This document shows positions 15,074 to 23,202 of a DNA stretch of 64,000 bases, piece by piece. Source of the DNA: UBA5072 sp041737175 (GTDB lineage Bacteria > Bacteroidota > Bacteroidia > Bacteroidales > UBA10428); the NCBI GenBank assembly GCA_041737175.1, contig JBGSSF010000023.1:1-64000 (forward strand), in the 5' to 3' direction. The notes beneath the pieces are model-generated. The model searched no databases. It was given only the letters and a program-made list of their open reading frames with translations, and had not been told where the DNA came from. The translations under genes and the position numbers were made by a program. The stretch's first letter is position 1. Every line of letters starts with the position of its first letter.

Positions 15074-16732
15074 TTACTGTAACAATTCAAACACCGGTTT
15101 GCCTGTACATGAATTTGGGAAGGTAATATTCAAAAAAGTTGAAATGGTAGGTGCAATATCAATGATATCGACCTGGCGGGTGATGGTACCCCGGCCTATC
15201 TTCCATCCGTACCATATCAAAGGAATGCGGGAATCGTAGGAATATGAGGACGTGCCTCCGGTGGACACATCACTCTTTTCCACCCATCCGGCCTTCAGGT
15301 TGATGATTACGTCCCCTGACCGTTTCTGGTTAAAGCTGTTTTGTATCTTCCTGTAAACGCCTTCTGTGAAATTGGCGGTCTGTAATGTATGTGAGGTAAC
15401 TGTATTGGCTACTCCCGAAAATTGCAGCAGAAACTGGGCAATATAGTCCTGCATCTGGGTAAGCGATAGCTTGGAATCCTCAATGAGAGTATGGTTTAGA
15501 TAGATCTGCTGTGCATGATAAGCCCTTATCCATTCACCTTTGCCGTAGGTATTGTTGAGTGCACTCATTAACAGGGAAAGCGCTCCGTTCCGGTTAAAAT
15601 ACCCTGCAGGGATCTTGTTATCGCTCAAATACGAAGGTATTTGAGCCACGCCGTGATCCGAGGTAAGAAATACCAGGGCTTTTTCCTTACCCACCTGTCC
15701 ATCCAGGAAGGCCAGAAAATGAGCTATTTCCTTATCAAGCCTGAGAAATGCATCTTCAATTTCCACTGAATTGGGACCAAAGAGATTGCCAATGTTTTCC
15801 ATGGCAGTGAAACAAATCATCAGCACATCGGTAATGTCATCTTTGCCCAATTGCTCATTGACAATCAGGGTTGCGGCGAAGTCTTTGGTATAGGTATTTC
15901 CGAATGGAGTCTTATCCAACAGACTGTAATCGATTTTTTTCTTGCTGATCTCAGAGATTTCTTCCAGCAGATAAGGAAAGGTAACCTGTCCCTTAAAACC
16001 GGTTTCGTAGTTATTTTTATCGGGAAGACTTTCGGTATAGTCTCCAATGGGAAAAAGCGGATTCCAGATTTCTTTCAGATAAATATCAGGAAAACGCTTG
16101 GCATTGAAATCATCCACCCATTTGGGCAGTGAATCGGCATAATAGGTGCTTGTGATCCAGTTGCCGGTGCGTTTGTCGAACCAATAGGAGCCGTTTGCCG
16201 TATGTCCGGCAGAAAATATACCGGGTGCCGGATCGGGTGAAATGGAAAATACCTTGGAACTGAAATTGTTCGACAGGCGCAGCTCATCTGAAAAAGTGGT
16301 GCACATCAGGTTCCTGGGACTGTATCGCCCGTTATCCACGTCGCCGCCTACCGCCTTATGCTGCGGATCATCCGTGCTCTGTTCCAGCTTATCCTGCAAA
16401 TACAGGTACCACTCGCGGCCTACAATGCCATGGTCAGCTGGCGTGGTCCCCGTTGAAATGCTGGCATGCCCGACTCCCTGTTGTGAAAACAGGTAATTGA
16501 AACTGGTATTTTTGCAATAGGTGCCTCGATTAACCAGTAATTTTATGCCATTTTCATCGAGTTTGTCCCAAAACCGCTGGATATAATCATAACGCATCTG
16601 ACTTACCACAATACCGACAATGATACCGGGTTTCTCGGGCGGAATCTTTTTCAGATCCTGGGAATATAGGGTGGTCGATAATATTAAAAAAATTGAAGCA
16701 CACGTAGAAAGAACTTTAAGATTGCCACACAT
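15074..16732 (-). CDS. PafA-like alkaline phosphatase / type I phosphodiesterase family protein
   Basis: The protein has 552 residues with a signal peptide (ending Y-S-Q). The core belongs to the alkaline phosphatase superfamily. V-G-I-V-V-S-Q-M-R-Y-D-Y near residue 40 supplies the first metal-binding region. G-V-G-H-A-S-I-S-T-G-T-T-P-A-D-H-G-I-V-G follows the nucleophile loop, and L-T-S-D-H-G-V-A-Q is a metal site. Bacteroidota PafA removes phosphate from monoesters in the periplasm using a nucleophilic Thr. Here the corresponding loop reads Y-L-F-S-Q-Q-G, so Ser may act instead, or the substrate may be a phosphodiester. A promoter is visible upstream. Confidence 0.85.
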   Translation of the reverse strand: MCGNLKVLSTCASIFLILSTTLYSQDLKKIPPEKPGIIVGIVVSQMRYDYIQRFWDKLDENGIKLLVNRGTYCKNTSFNYLFSQQGVGHASISTGTTPADHGIVGREWYLYLQDKLEQSTDDPQHKAVGGDVDNGRYSPRNLMCTTFSDELRLSNNFSSKVFSISPDPAPGIFSAGHTANGSYWFDKRTGNWITSTYYADSLPKWVDDFNAKRFPDIYLKEIWNPLFPIGDYTESLPDKNNYETGFKGQVTFPYLLEEISEISKKKIDYSLLDKTPFGNTYTKDFAATLIVNEQLGKDDITDVLMICFTAMENIGNLFGPNSVEIEDAFLRLDKEIAHFLAFLDGQVGKEKALVFLTSDHGVAQIPSYLSDNKIPAGYFNRNGALSLLMSALNNTYGKGEWIRAYHAQQIYLNHTLIEDSKLSLTQMQDYIAQFLLQFSGVANTVTSHTLQTANFTEGVYRKIQNSFNQKRSGDVIINLKAGWVEKSDVSTGGTSSYSYDSRIPLIWYGWKIGRGTITRQVDIIDIAPTISTFLNITFPNSCTGKPVFELLQ

Positions 16733-16766
16733 ACGCTGAAATTGAATATATATTTACGTTGAACGG

Positions 16767-16796
16767 CAAAGTTAGTTTTTTGTTGCTCGCAGGCAA
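16767..16796 (-). promoter_or_regulatory. Bacteroidota-type promoter for the phosphatase gene
   Basis: On the minus strand TTG at 16796-16794 is followed after 19 bases by TAACTTTG (16774-16767). This matches the Bacteroidota consensus of TTTG about 19 bases upstream of TAnnTTTG. The -7 box lies 34 bases before the start codon of the gene ending at 15074. Confidence 0.6.
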
Positions 16797-16805
16797 GAAA
16801 AGTAA

Positions 16806-17447
16806 TTAACCCGGAATATATTCAGCATAACCCTTCATTTTTCTTTTCATTCTCCGGATTACAATCATAACAAGAGCTCCCAGCATGGCCAGTGCCATAT
16901 CCTTCTGCGCATCCCAGAAATCACCCTGCTGTCCGTTATACGAATCGGCCTGTTCGGGCGACAGCACAAGCGTTAAGAACCATTCAAATACTTCATAGAA
17001 CAAGCTGCCGGCAAGTATAAACAGAAGGGCGATATGATCCGATCGCTTTGCAGGAACACCCAGCCATTTGTGATAGATCTCACTGGCAGGAATCAGCAAC
17101 AGGAATCCAAACATCAGGTGCAGGAACCGGTCATACTGATTTCGCTCCCAGCCAAAGTAATCATTAATGCTGAATCCTGTCAAGCACTTTATCCAACTTT
17201 CATAAGGGGTATAGGAATATATCCATCGTGCCCCAATGATATGCAGAACCATAAAAGCAAAGATCAATGCAAAGGTTTTATTGCTCAGATTATTCTTAAT
17301 GGTGACGTATATCAGAAATGCGCCCGCTATTATTGTTGCAGAGTGCTGCAGGTACATTTCCAGCGGATAAATGGGATGAATGCAAGAAACAACCAGAATC
17401 AAACCATAAAGTATTAATAATACTGCTTTCAGGTTGCGCGGTTTCAT
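16806..17447 (-). CDS. DUF2238 (YjdF-like) integral membrane protein
   Basis: The protein has 213 residues with six hydrophobic segments. Conserved features are H-I-I-G-A-R-W-I-Y, then R-N-Q-Y-D-R-F-L-H-L-M-F-G (family R-N-x-Y-D-R-x-x-H), Y-E-V-F-E-W and the tail motif Q-G-D-F-W-D-A-Q-K-D-M. These identify DUF2238, inner-membrane proteins found across bacteria whose role is unresolved. The conserved polar residues in the membrane hint at a transport or enzymatic role. It is monocistronic by position: no gene lies just upstream, and the AT-rich stretch at 17448-17693 precedes it. Confidence 0.88.
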   Translation of the reverse strand: MKPRNLKAVLLILYGLILVVSCIHPIYPLEMYLQHSATIIAGAFLIYVTIKNNLSNKTFALIFAFMVLHIIGARWIYSYTPYESWIKCLTGFSINDYFGWERNQYDRFLHLMFGFLLLIPASEIYHKWLGVPAKRSDHIALLFILAGSLFYEVFEWFLTLVLSPEQADSYNGQQGDFWDAQKDMALAMLGALVMIVIRRMKRKMKGYAEYIPG

Positions 17448-17738
17448 GCGGAAGGCAATTGAAATGAAGTGCTAAAAATAGTAAAATCAGAGACAATTCC
17501 GGCAACCGTTTCCCGAACATCTTTATTCTGTTCAATATTTTAATTGTTTAATTAAACATTTCATTATTTAGAAACAATTTTGTAATTTCTTTATAAAAAA
17601 TTGTATTACTGTTTATTAAGTTAGTTTTTAAAATTGTTTTCAAATATTTTAACTACTTTTTGTTTATTTTTTTACATCTATTTTTAAACATTATTGATGA
17701 CTCCTATGTTACTACATCAAATCAATAAAACCAGAAAA

Positions 17739-18671
17739 ATGAAAAAGTTTATAAAATTCTTCAAACCCGTAACAGCAGTCATGCTTCTCGGGGTGTTCGT
17801 ATTCGCATCATGTGAAAACGAGGACGATAAGGCACCTATGGAAGAAATGAAGAGCATAGTGGAAATTGCATCTTCAGACAATAATTTCTCTACTTTGGTA
17901 GCTGCGCTTACAAAAGCCAACCTGGTCTCCGCACTTCAGGCCAACGGACCATTTACTGTATTTGCGCCCACCAATGAAGCCTTTGCTGATTTGCTTGCCG
18001 ATCTTGGCGTGTCCAGTCTGGATGATCTTTCCGCCGAAGCTTTAACTCCGATTTTACTGTATCATGTGGTAAGCGGTAAGGTATTATCAACCGATCTCAC
18101 CAACGGTTATGTTAATACACTGAGCTCAGGTCCCGAGCAAACCGCGATCTCCCTGCAGGTAAACGCCGATGAGGTCATACTGAATGGTTCGTCGGAAATC
18201 ACGTCCGCAGATATTCTTGCCACGAACGGTGTAATACATGTAATTGACAAAGTGCTGCTGCCTCCAACAGTTGTCAACCTTGCCATCAACAATCCGCTGT
18301 TCAGCATCCTGGTTCAGGCTGTATTAAAGGCTGAACTTGCAGAAACATTAAGCGGAGCAGGTCCATTCACAGTGTTTGCCCCCACCAATGCCGCATTTGA
18401 AGAGCTATTTACAGCGCTGGGTGTATCAGGAATTGCTGATCTGACCAAGGAACAGCTTGTACCGATTCTGCTTTACCATGTTGTAAGCGGAAATGTGGAG
18501 TCCTCCGAATTGACTTCAGGCAATGTTGCTACTCTCAACGGTGACATAGCAGTTAACCTGGGAGCTTCGGTAACCATTAACGGTTCATCCGTGGTTGTCC
18601 TGACAGATGTCCAGGGTTCCAATGGAATTGTGCATGTTATCGATGAAGTATTGCTTCCCCCTTCAAAATAA
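17739..18671 (+). CDS. Fasciclin (FAS1) domain lipoprotein
   Basis: About 310 residues from the ATG at 17739; an earlier in-frame ATG at 17694 would spoil the signal peptide. A lipoprotein signal (V-F-V-F-A-S-C) is followed by two FAS1 domains (about 38-170 and 178-308). Each has the G-P-F-T-V-F-A-P-T-N core, the L-L-Y-H-V-V-S-G segment and a final V-I-H-V-I-D or I-V-H-V-I-D-x-V-L-L-P-P. FAS1 domains mediate adhesion in secreted and surface proteins. The two copies are close to each other and probably arose by duplication. It is transcribed away from DUF2238 and ends at a strong bidirectional hairpin. Confidence 0.92.
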   Translation: MKKFIKFFKPVTAVMLLGVFVFASCENEDDKAPMEEMKSIVEIASSDNNFSTLVAALTKANLVSALQANGPFTVFAPTNEAFADLLADLGVSSLDDLSAEALTPILLYHVVSGKVLSTDLTNGYVNTLSSGPEQTAISLQVNADEVILNGSSEITSADILATNGVIHVIDKVLLPPTVVNLAINNPLFSILVQAVLKAELAETLSGAGPFTVFAPTNAAFEELFTALGVSGIADLTKEQLVPILLYHVVSGNVESSELTSGNVATLNGDIAVNLGASVTINGSSVVVLTDVQGSNGIVHVIDEVLLPPSK

Positions 18672-18691
18672 AACTATAGTCGGCTTTAAGA

Positions 18692-18712
18692 AGCGTAGTT
18701 TAAAACTACGCT
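18692..18712. repeat. 21-bp inverted repeat
   Basis: A ten-base stem (AGCGTAGTTT) with a single central base, 21 bases after the fasciclin stop codon and followed by a second hairpin at 18722. Its role is unclear; it may be a degraded relative of the palindromes elsewhere. Confidence 0.7.
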
Positions 18713-18721
18713 GAACTCAAG

Positions 18722-18748
18722 AAAACCGGACCAAATTGGTCCGGTTTT
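18722..18748. terminator. Bidirectional intrinsic terminator
   Basis: A perfect 13-base inverted repeat (arm AAAACCGGACCAA) around one central base lies between the convergent fasciclin and phosphofructokinase genes. The A-rich left and T-rich right arms allow it to end transcripts from both strands. Confidence 0.8.
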
Positions 18749-18790
18749 CGTGTTTTCATGGGGTGGATGATCAGAAAATTGAAGGCAATC

Positions 18791-20050
18791 CTAAACAAAC
18801 ACTTCCGGCTGTCCTGTTGCTGCAAGGGCGGCTCTCCATTCCCAGCCATGCAGGTCAATCCTTCGTGATTTTCGGGTCAATAAATCCACCGGCACATGAA
18901 TAAAGCTGTCATGTATATACCCTATCACCAGTCCGGTTTTGCCTGCCATGGCTGCATGCACGGCATTTCGGGCATAGAGGTCGCACAGTATGGAATCTTC
19001 GGCATCCGCTGCACAACTCCGGATTGAATAACTTGGATCGAAATACCGTATGATGACCGGAATTTTTTCAGTCTTAAAGAATTTATCGATCTGTTCACGC
19101 AGGAATAATCCGATATCCTTCAGGATAATATTTCCAGAGGCATCGTACGAGGCTTCTCCTGCCGCCAGCAAATCTTGTCCGGCCCCTTCGGCAACAACGA
19201 TAACAGCGTGTTTCCGATCGATCATACGATTTTTGAGCGCCTGCAGGAATCCCTTTTCCCCTCCGAGAGCAAAGTGTACCTCTGGGATCAGAACAAAATT
19301 CACATCCTGACTGGCGACAGTGGCTCCGGTTGCTATAAACCCAGCATTGCGGCCCATCAGTTTAACCAGACTAACGCCATACTGCACGCTTTTGGCTTCG
19401 ACGTGCGCTGTATTGATAACCCGCACCGATTCCTCAACTGCAGTGAGATACCCAAATGTACGTGAAACGAAAGACACGTCATTATCAATGGTTTTCGGGA
19501 TACCAACGACCGACAGGGGATAATTGCGTTTCTGCGCTTCCTTGTAAAGATCGAATCCCCCTTTCTGGGTGCCGTCACCGCCGATTGTAAACAGAATATT
19601 GATCTTCAGGTTGATCAGATTGTCAACAGCTGCCTGAATATTTACCGGTCCCCTGGATGTGCCTAACAAAGTTCCTCCATCCCGGTGAATATCGTCGATC
19701 AGGTTGTGGTTAAGCACAATTGGCTTCTCCCCGAAAGCCGGATCCAAACCGGTGTATCCGTAACGGAATCCGATAATATCCTTAACCCCATAAATAAAAA
19801 ACAATTCCAGAAACAGGGAACGGATCACATTATTCATCCCCGGGCAAAGTCCGCCGCAGGTAACAATGGCGGCTCTGGTAATGTGCGGATCAAAAAACAA
19901 CCGCGACCGAGGTCCCGCCATTTCAAACAAAAGGTTGCTGTCATGCTTGTCACCCGGCATGACCTTTATGGAAGCAGGTATCTTCACACGGTCATCCACA
20001 GAATAATTCAGCGGAGAAGGAAACCTGGCTTCACCAAGGGTCGTTATCAT
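18791..20050 (-). CDS. pfkA: 6-phosphofructokinase, long-type (probably ATP-dependent)
   Basis: The protein has 419 residues. Signatures are V-T-C-G-G-L-C-P-G-M-N (near 63-72), G-T-S-R-G, G-G-D-G-T-Q (157-162), P-K-T-I-D-N-D (185-191, with catalytic Asp189) and M-G-R-N-A-G-F-I-A. It phosphorylates fructose-6-phosphate in glycolysis. The nucleotide loop has Gly160 where PPi enzymes carry Asp, which favours ATP. Lys186 is the residue often linked to PPi use. This Gly/Lys combination is known in the plant-like and spirochaete TP0108 clade, which uses ATP. A TATATTTG box at 20135-20142 on the minus strand is the likely -7 promoter element. Confidence 0.9.
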   Translation of the reverse strand: MITTLGEARFPSPLNYSVDDRVKIPASIKVMPGDKHDSNLLFEMAGPRSRLFFDPHITRAAIVTCGGLCPGMNNVIRSLFLELFFIYGVKDIIGFRYGYTGLDPAFGEKPIVLNHNLIDDIHRDGGTLLGTSRGPVNIQAAVDNLINLKINILFTIGGDGTQKGGFDLYKEAQKRNYPLSVVGIPKTIDNDVSFVSRTFGYLTAVEESVRVINTAHVEAKSVQYGVSLVKLMGRNAGFIATGATVASQDVNFVLIPEVHFALGGEKGFLQALKNRMIDRKHAVIVVAEGAGQDLLAAGEASYDASGNIILKDIGLFLREQIDKFFKTEKIPVIIRYFDPSYSIRSCAADAEDSILCDLYARNAVHAAMAGKTGLVIGYIHDSFIHVPVDLLTRKSRRIDLHGWEWRAALAATGQPEVFV

Positions 20051-20185
20051 AATAAAGAATTAAGGTATTGATTTCTTTCTGTCCAATCTGATTATGAATA
20101 CCTTTTTAAAGTTAATTCATAATTCATTTCGCAACAAATATAGAAAATCAACTGACAGGGAACCATTCGGACAAACTCAATTTGT

Positions 20186-21913
20186 TTATTCATTCACTGA
20201 AAACCCCTGCTTGATCACCAGCTGTTTCCAGGCCTCTGCCCCGTATTGAATCCTGACAACATACATACCGGCTGCAAGATCGCTGACATCAATGGTCTGT
20301 GGACCCCTGTAGTCCACAGGCTGGATTATATGTTTGACTTTGCGGCCTAGCAAATCGAAGAATTCCAAATGCAGATCATCTCCGGGTACAGATAAATAAA
20401 AGTTAAGTTCATTCAAAAATGGATTTGGATACAGAGCTTTAATCACCGGAGTAAGATTCACATCGAGCTGCGTGAGTTCTCCATCCGTTACATTCACCTG
20501 CATCCTTTTTACCAGATAATCCGGTGAACTTATTCTTAACATGTAATTACCCGCGCCAATCAAACGGTAATAACTTCCGTCTTCCGCAGATGAATACACC
20601 CAGGAATTGTCCAGGTCATGATTTTCAATCCTGATCCTGGCCAATACGGGTTCTCCTGTAACGGAATCCACAATGATCCCGGTTATGCCTGTCATCGCCT
20701 GACCGATGTACTGAAGCAGGCTGTTCCTGTTATAATTCCAATAATATTCAAGGCTGCTTTCAGACGGCATATTTTCATCCGATAGCTCAATGGTCACTTC
20801 CCGGGCATTCAGAAAATAGTTTACATAATCCTGCCTTCCGCCATAAACCGAATACCAGGCATTGCCATTTGTAATGCCGTTTTCCAGAAAGGTCATATAA
20901 CCTGCAGGTGCATACAAATGAACTGTATCCGCATATGCCCGGGAAATATGCCGGTACCAGGCATCATCAGGGTGAAAGCGGAACCAGGTATCCCAGGGAT
21001 AGTTCACCACCTCAGCGCCTCCATGAAAATTGGCAGCCAGCACCAGCCGGATATCATTCATAAAATCCATCATCGCGAGGGTTTCCGGTTCCCTGGGCAC
21101 ATCCTGCAAGGTATAAATCCTGATGTCCGGAAAATCCCGGTTCAGATCAACCTGATTGGCATTAAACCGGGTTGCGCCTGCCACAGAGGTGTCCGATAAA
21201 AAATAGCTGCCGTCGGGATTGGCCAAAGGGTTGATCCAGATTTCAATATGATCTGCAAGGTATTTAACCGCCGGACTGGTTTCATAATTTGCCAGCAAGT
21301 AATCGATAAGCCGTAGCATCAGAATATATCCCAGTGTCTCATCACCATGCATGGTGGAGGAATACAAAACGACCGGTTCGTGTTCATGAACCTCAGGATT
21401 ATCCGATATTTTGAGGGCTAGTAACTTGTGACCATTTATACTCGTTCCGAAATGCGTAAGCCTGCATAAGTCAGGGTATTCCGCCTCAAATCCTTCCATC
21501 AGGCTCACATATTCCGCATAGGAAGGATAATGATCACGCCAGTCGCCTGATTTCAGCTTGCGTGGACGGAGCTCAGCTTTCAATGAAGGCGGATGAAGCA
21601 CTTCAAAAGGAATCTGCAGTGATAAAAATTCTCTGAACCCGGTTTCATTGACATAGGCAGTTATGGTATCACTGCGGAACCTGTCAATGGAAATGATCCG
21701 GGTAAGATAATCCATACTGTGCCGGGCAGGTTTTACAAAACGTACGATCACCTCACCACGTTCATGAAGATATTGTTCGGCCGCAACCTGAGCTTCAGAT
21801 CTCTGCTGCTGGGCAGAAATGACACCCGTCATCAGCCAGGCAAATGAGAACAGGCACAATCCGTGTAAAAACCTTTTCAAAACCGGTGAGAAGTTCTTTT
21901 TCAGCCTATACAT
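20186..21913 (-). CDS. M14 zinc carboxypeptidase with T9SS type A C-terminal domain
   Basis: The protein has 575 residues with a signal peptide (ending I-S-A-Q). The M14 domain spans about 125-400. Zinc ligands are His189 and Glu192 (H-G-D-E) and His297 (N-F-H-G-G-A), and the catalytic Glu376 is in T-I-E-L-S-D-E. An Ig-like carboxypeptidase-regulatory domain follows (about 408-485). The last 80 residues form a type A sorting domain: A-L-Y-P-N-P-F at the start, then L-L-G-R-K-V, L-A-A-G-M-Y-V-V-R-I, and K-Q-L-V-I-K-Q at the end. It is probably exported by T9SS and anchored on the surface. Its start overlaps ychF by 8 bases. Confidence 0.93.
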   Translation of the reverse strand: MYRLKKNFSPVLKRFLHGLCLFSFAWLMTGVISAQQQRSEAQVAAEQYLHERGEVIVRFVKPARHSMDYLTRIISIDRFRSDTITAYVNETGFREFLSLQIPFEVLHPPSLKAELRPRKLKSGDWRDHYPSYAEYVSLMEGFEAEYPDLCRLTHFGTSINGHKLLALKISDNPEVHEHEPVVLYSSTMHGDETLGYILMLRLIDYLLANYETSPAVKYLADHIEIWINPLANPDGSYFLSDTSVAGATRFNANQVDLNRDFPDIRIYTLQDVPREPETLAMMDFMNDIRLVLAANFHGGAEVVNYPWDTWFRFHPDDAWYRHISRAYADTVHLYAPAGYMTFLENGITNGNAWYSVYGGRQDYVNYFLNAREVTIELSDENMPSESSLEYYWNYNRNSLLQYIGQAMTGITGIIVDSVTGEPVLARIRIENHDLDNSWVYSSAEDGSYYRLIGAGNYMLRISSPDYLVKRMQVNVTDGELTQLDVNLTPVIKALYPNPFLNELNFYLSVPGDDLHLEFFDLLGRKVKHIIQPVDYRGPQTIDVSDLAAGMYVVRIQYGAEAWKQLVIKQGFSVNE

Positions 21914-23003
21914 TGAACCGGATGTGAAGGATATCCCCGTCGCATACCACGTAATTCCTGCCCTCTATCATCAGCTTGCCCTTTTCTTTACAGGCATGCT
22001 CAGATTTTAAGGTAATATAATCATTGTACTTGATTACCTCAGCCCGGATAAAACCACGTTCGAGATCACTGTGAATAACGCCGGCAGCCTGTGATGCAAA
22101 CATTCCCTTATGTATGGTCCATGCCCTGATCTCATCCGGACCAATTGTAAAAAACGAGAGCAGGTTCAGCATGGAGTATGCCGAACGGACCATGCGGTTC
22201 ACACCGGGTTCATCCAGACCTGCATCTGATAGGAATAACATCTTGTCCTCCTCATTGTCGAAATCGGCAATCTCCGCTTCAAGTTTGGCGGCCACCACTA
22301 GAATTTCCTCATTTCTGCCTTTCAGGTGCTCCCTGACCTTATCCACATAATGATTCCCTTTCACAGCCGATGCATCGTCGACATTGCAGACGAACATCAC
22401 TGGTTTAATAGTAAGCAAGAAGAGGTCATCGATGTATTTATGCTCCAACGAATCAAGTTTCATATCACGCACATTGCCCAGAGATTCCAGCTTAGCCTTT
22501 ACCTTATTCAACACCTCGGTACCGTGTTTGGCATCCTTGTCACCTGCCCTGCCTATCTTGTCGAGCCGTTGAAGTTTCTTTTCCACGCTTTCCAGGTCTT
22601 TCACCTGTAGTTCGAAGTCAATATTTTCGATATCACGAACCGGATCTACCGATCCGTCAATATGCGGCAGGTTCTCATCATCAAAACAACGCAGTACGTG
22701 AATGAGGGCATCGGTATTGCGGATATCAGCCAGGAACTTGTTGCCCACACCTTCACCCTGGTTGGCACCTTTGGTAAGTCCGGGAATATCAACTATCTCA
22801 ACAGTTGCAGGCACTACCCTCTGCGTGGGCTGATATTTTTCGAGCTCGTACAGGCGCTGGTCCGGCACATGAATGATACCAATATTGGACTTGCTGGATG
22901 TAAAGGCAAAATTGGAAGTTTCGGCTTTCACATTGGACATGCAGTTGAAAATGGTAGATTTGCCTGTGTTGGCAATTCCTATAATTCCACATTGAAGGCT
23001 CAT
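21906..23003 (-). CDS. ychF: Redox-regulated ATPase YchF (OLA1 family)
   Basis: The protein has 365 residues. The P-loop reads G-I-A-N-T-G-K-S-T, switch II reads V-D-I-P-G-L-T-K-G-A, and the C-terminus is a TGS-like domain ending H-I-R-F-N-V. G-N-K-F-L-A-D-I-R and D-A-L-I-H-V-L-R-C-F are YchF signatures. Unlike other Obg-type GTPases, YchF/OLA1 prefers ATP and associates with ribosomes. It shares a transcript with the M14 carboxypeptidase downstream through an 8-base overlap. A good promoter lies at 23029-23056. Confidence 0.96.
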   Translation of the reverse strand: MSLQCGIIGIANTGKSTIFNCMSNVKAETSNFAFTSSKSNIGIIHVPDQRLYELEKYQPTQRVVPATVEIVDIPGLTKGANQGEGVGNKFLADIRNTDALIHVLRCFDDENLPHIDGSVDPVRDIENIDFELQVKDLESVEKKLQRLDKIGRAGDKDAKHGTEVLNKVKAKLESLGNVRDMKLDSLEHKYIDDLFLLTIKPVMFVCNVDDASAVKGNHYVDKVREHLKGRNEEILVVAAKLEAEIADFDNEEDKMLFLSDAGLDEPGVNRMVRSAYSMLNLLSFFTIGPDEIRAWTIHKGMFASQAAGVIHSDLERGFIRAEVIKYNDYITLKSEHACKEKGKLMIEGRNYVVCDGDILHIRFNV

Positions 23004-23028
23004 ATTTTTAGATTGGTTTTGTCTGCTT

Positions 23029-23056
23029 CAAAAATACACCATATTCCGCATTTCAA
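23029..23056 (-). promoter_or_regulatory. Bacteroidota-type promoter for ychF
   Basis: On the minus strand TTG (23056-23054) is followed after 17 bases by TATTTTTG (23036-23029), matching TTTG-N17-23-TAnnTTTG. The -7 box lies 25 bases before the ychF start. Confidence 0.6.
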
Positions 23057-23156
23057 TGCATGACATTTTGTTCAAATCTCGCATCATTTTCTACAATAAA
23101 AATACCCTTGATACAAAGCAGGTTGAAAGAGATTATTTTAAATTTGCGATGAACCA

Positions 23157-23190
23157 TTCACCAGTCACTATTCACCAGTCACTATTCACT
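23157..23190. repeat. Tandem 14-bp repeat (TTCACCAGTCACTA) in the tkt leader
   Basis: Two perfect 14-mers and a partial third at 23157-23190, each divisible into two related heptamers. They lie between a TAAATTTG -7-like box (23139-23146) and the tkt start at 23203, so they are probably transcribed in the 5' leader. Confidence 0.85.
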
Positions 23191-23202
23191 TAAAATTCAT
23201 TC

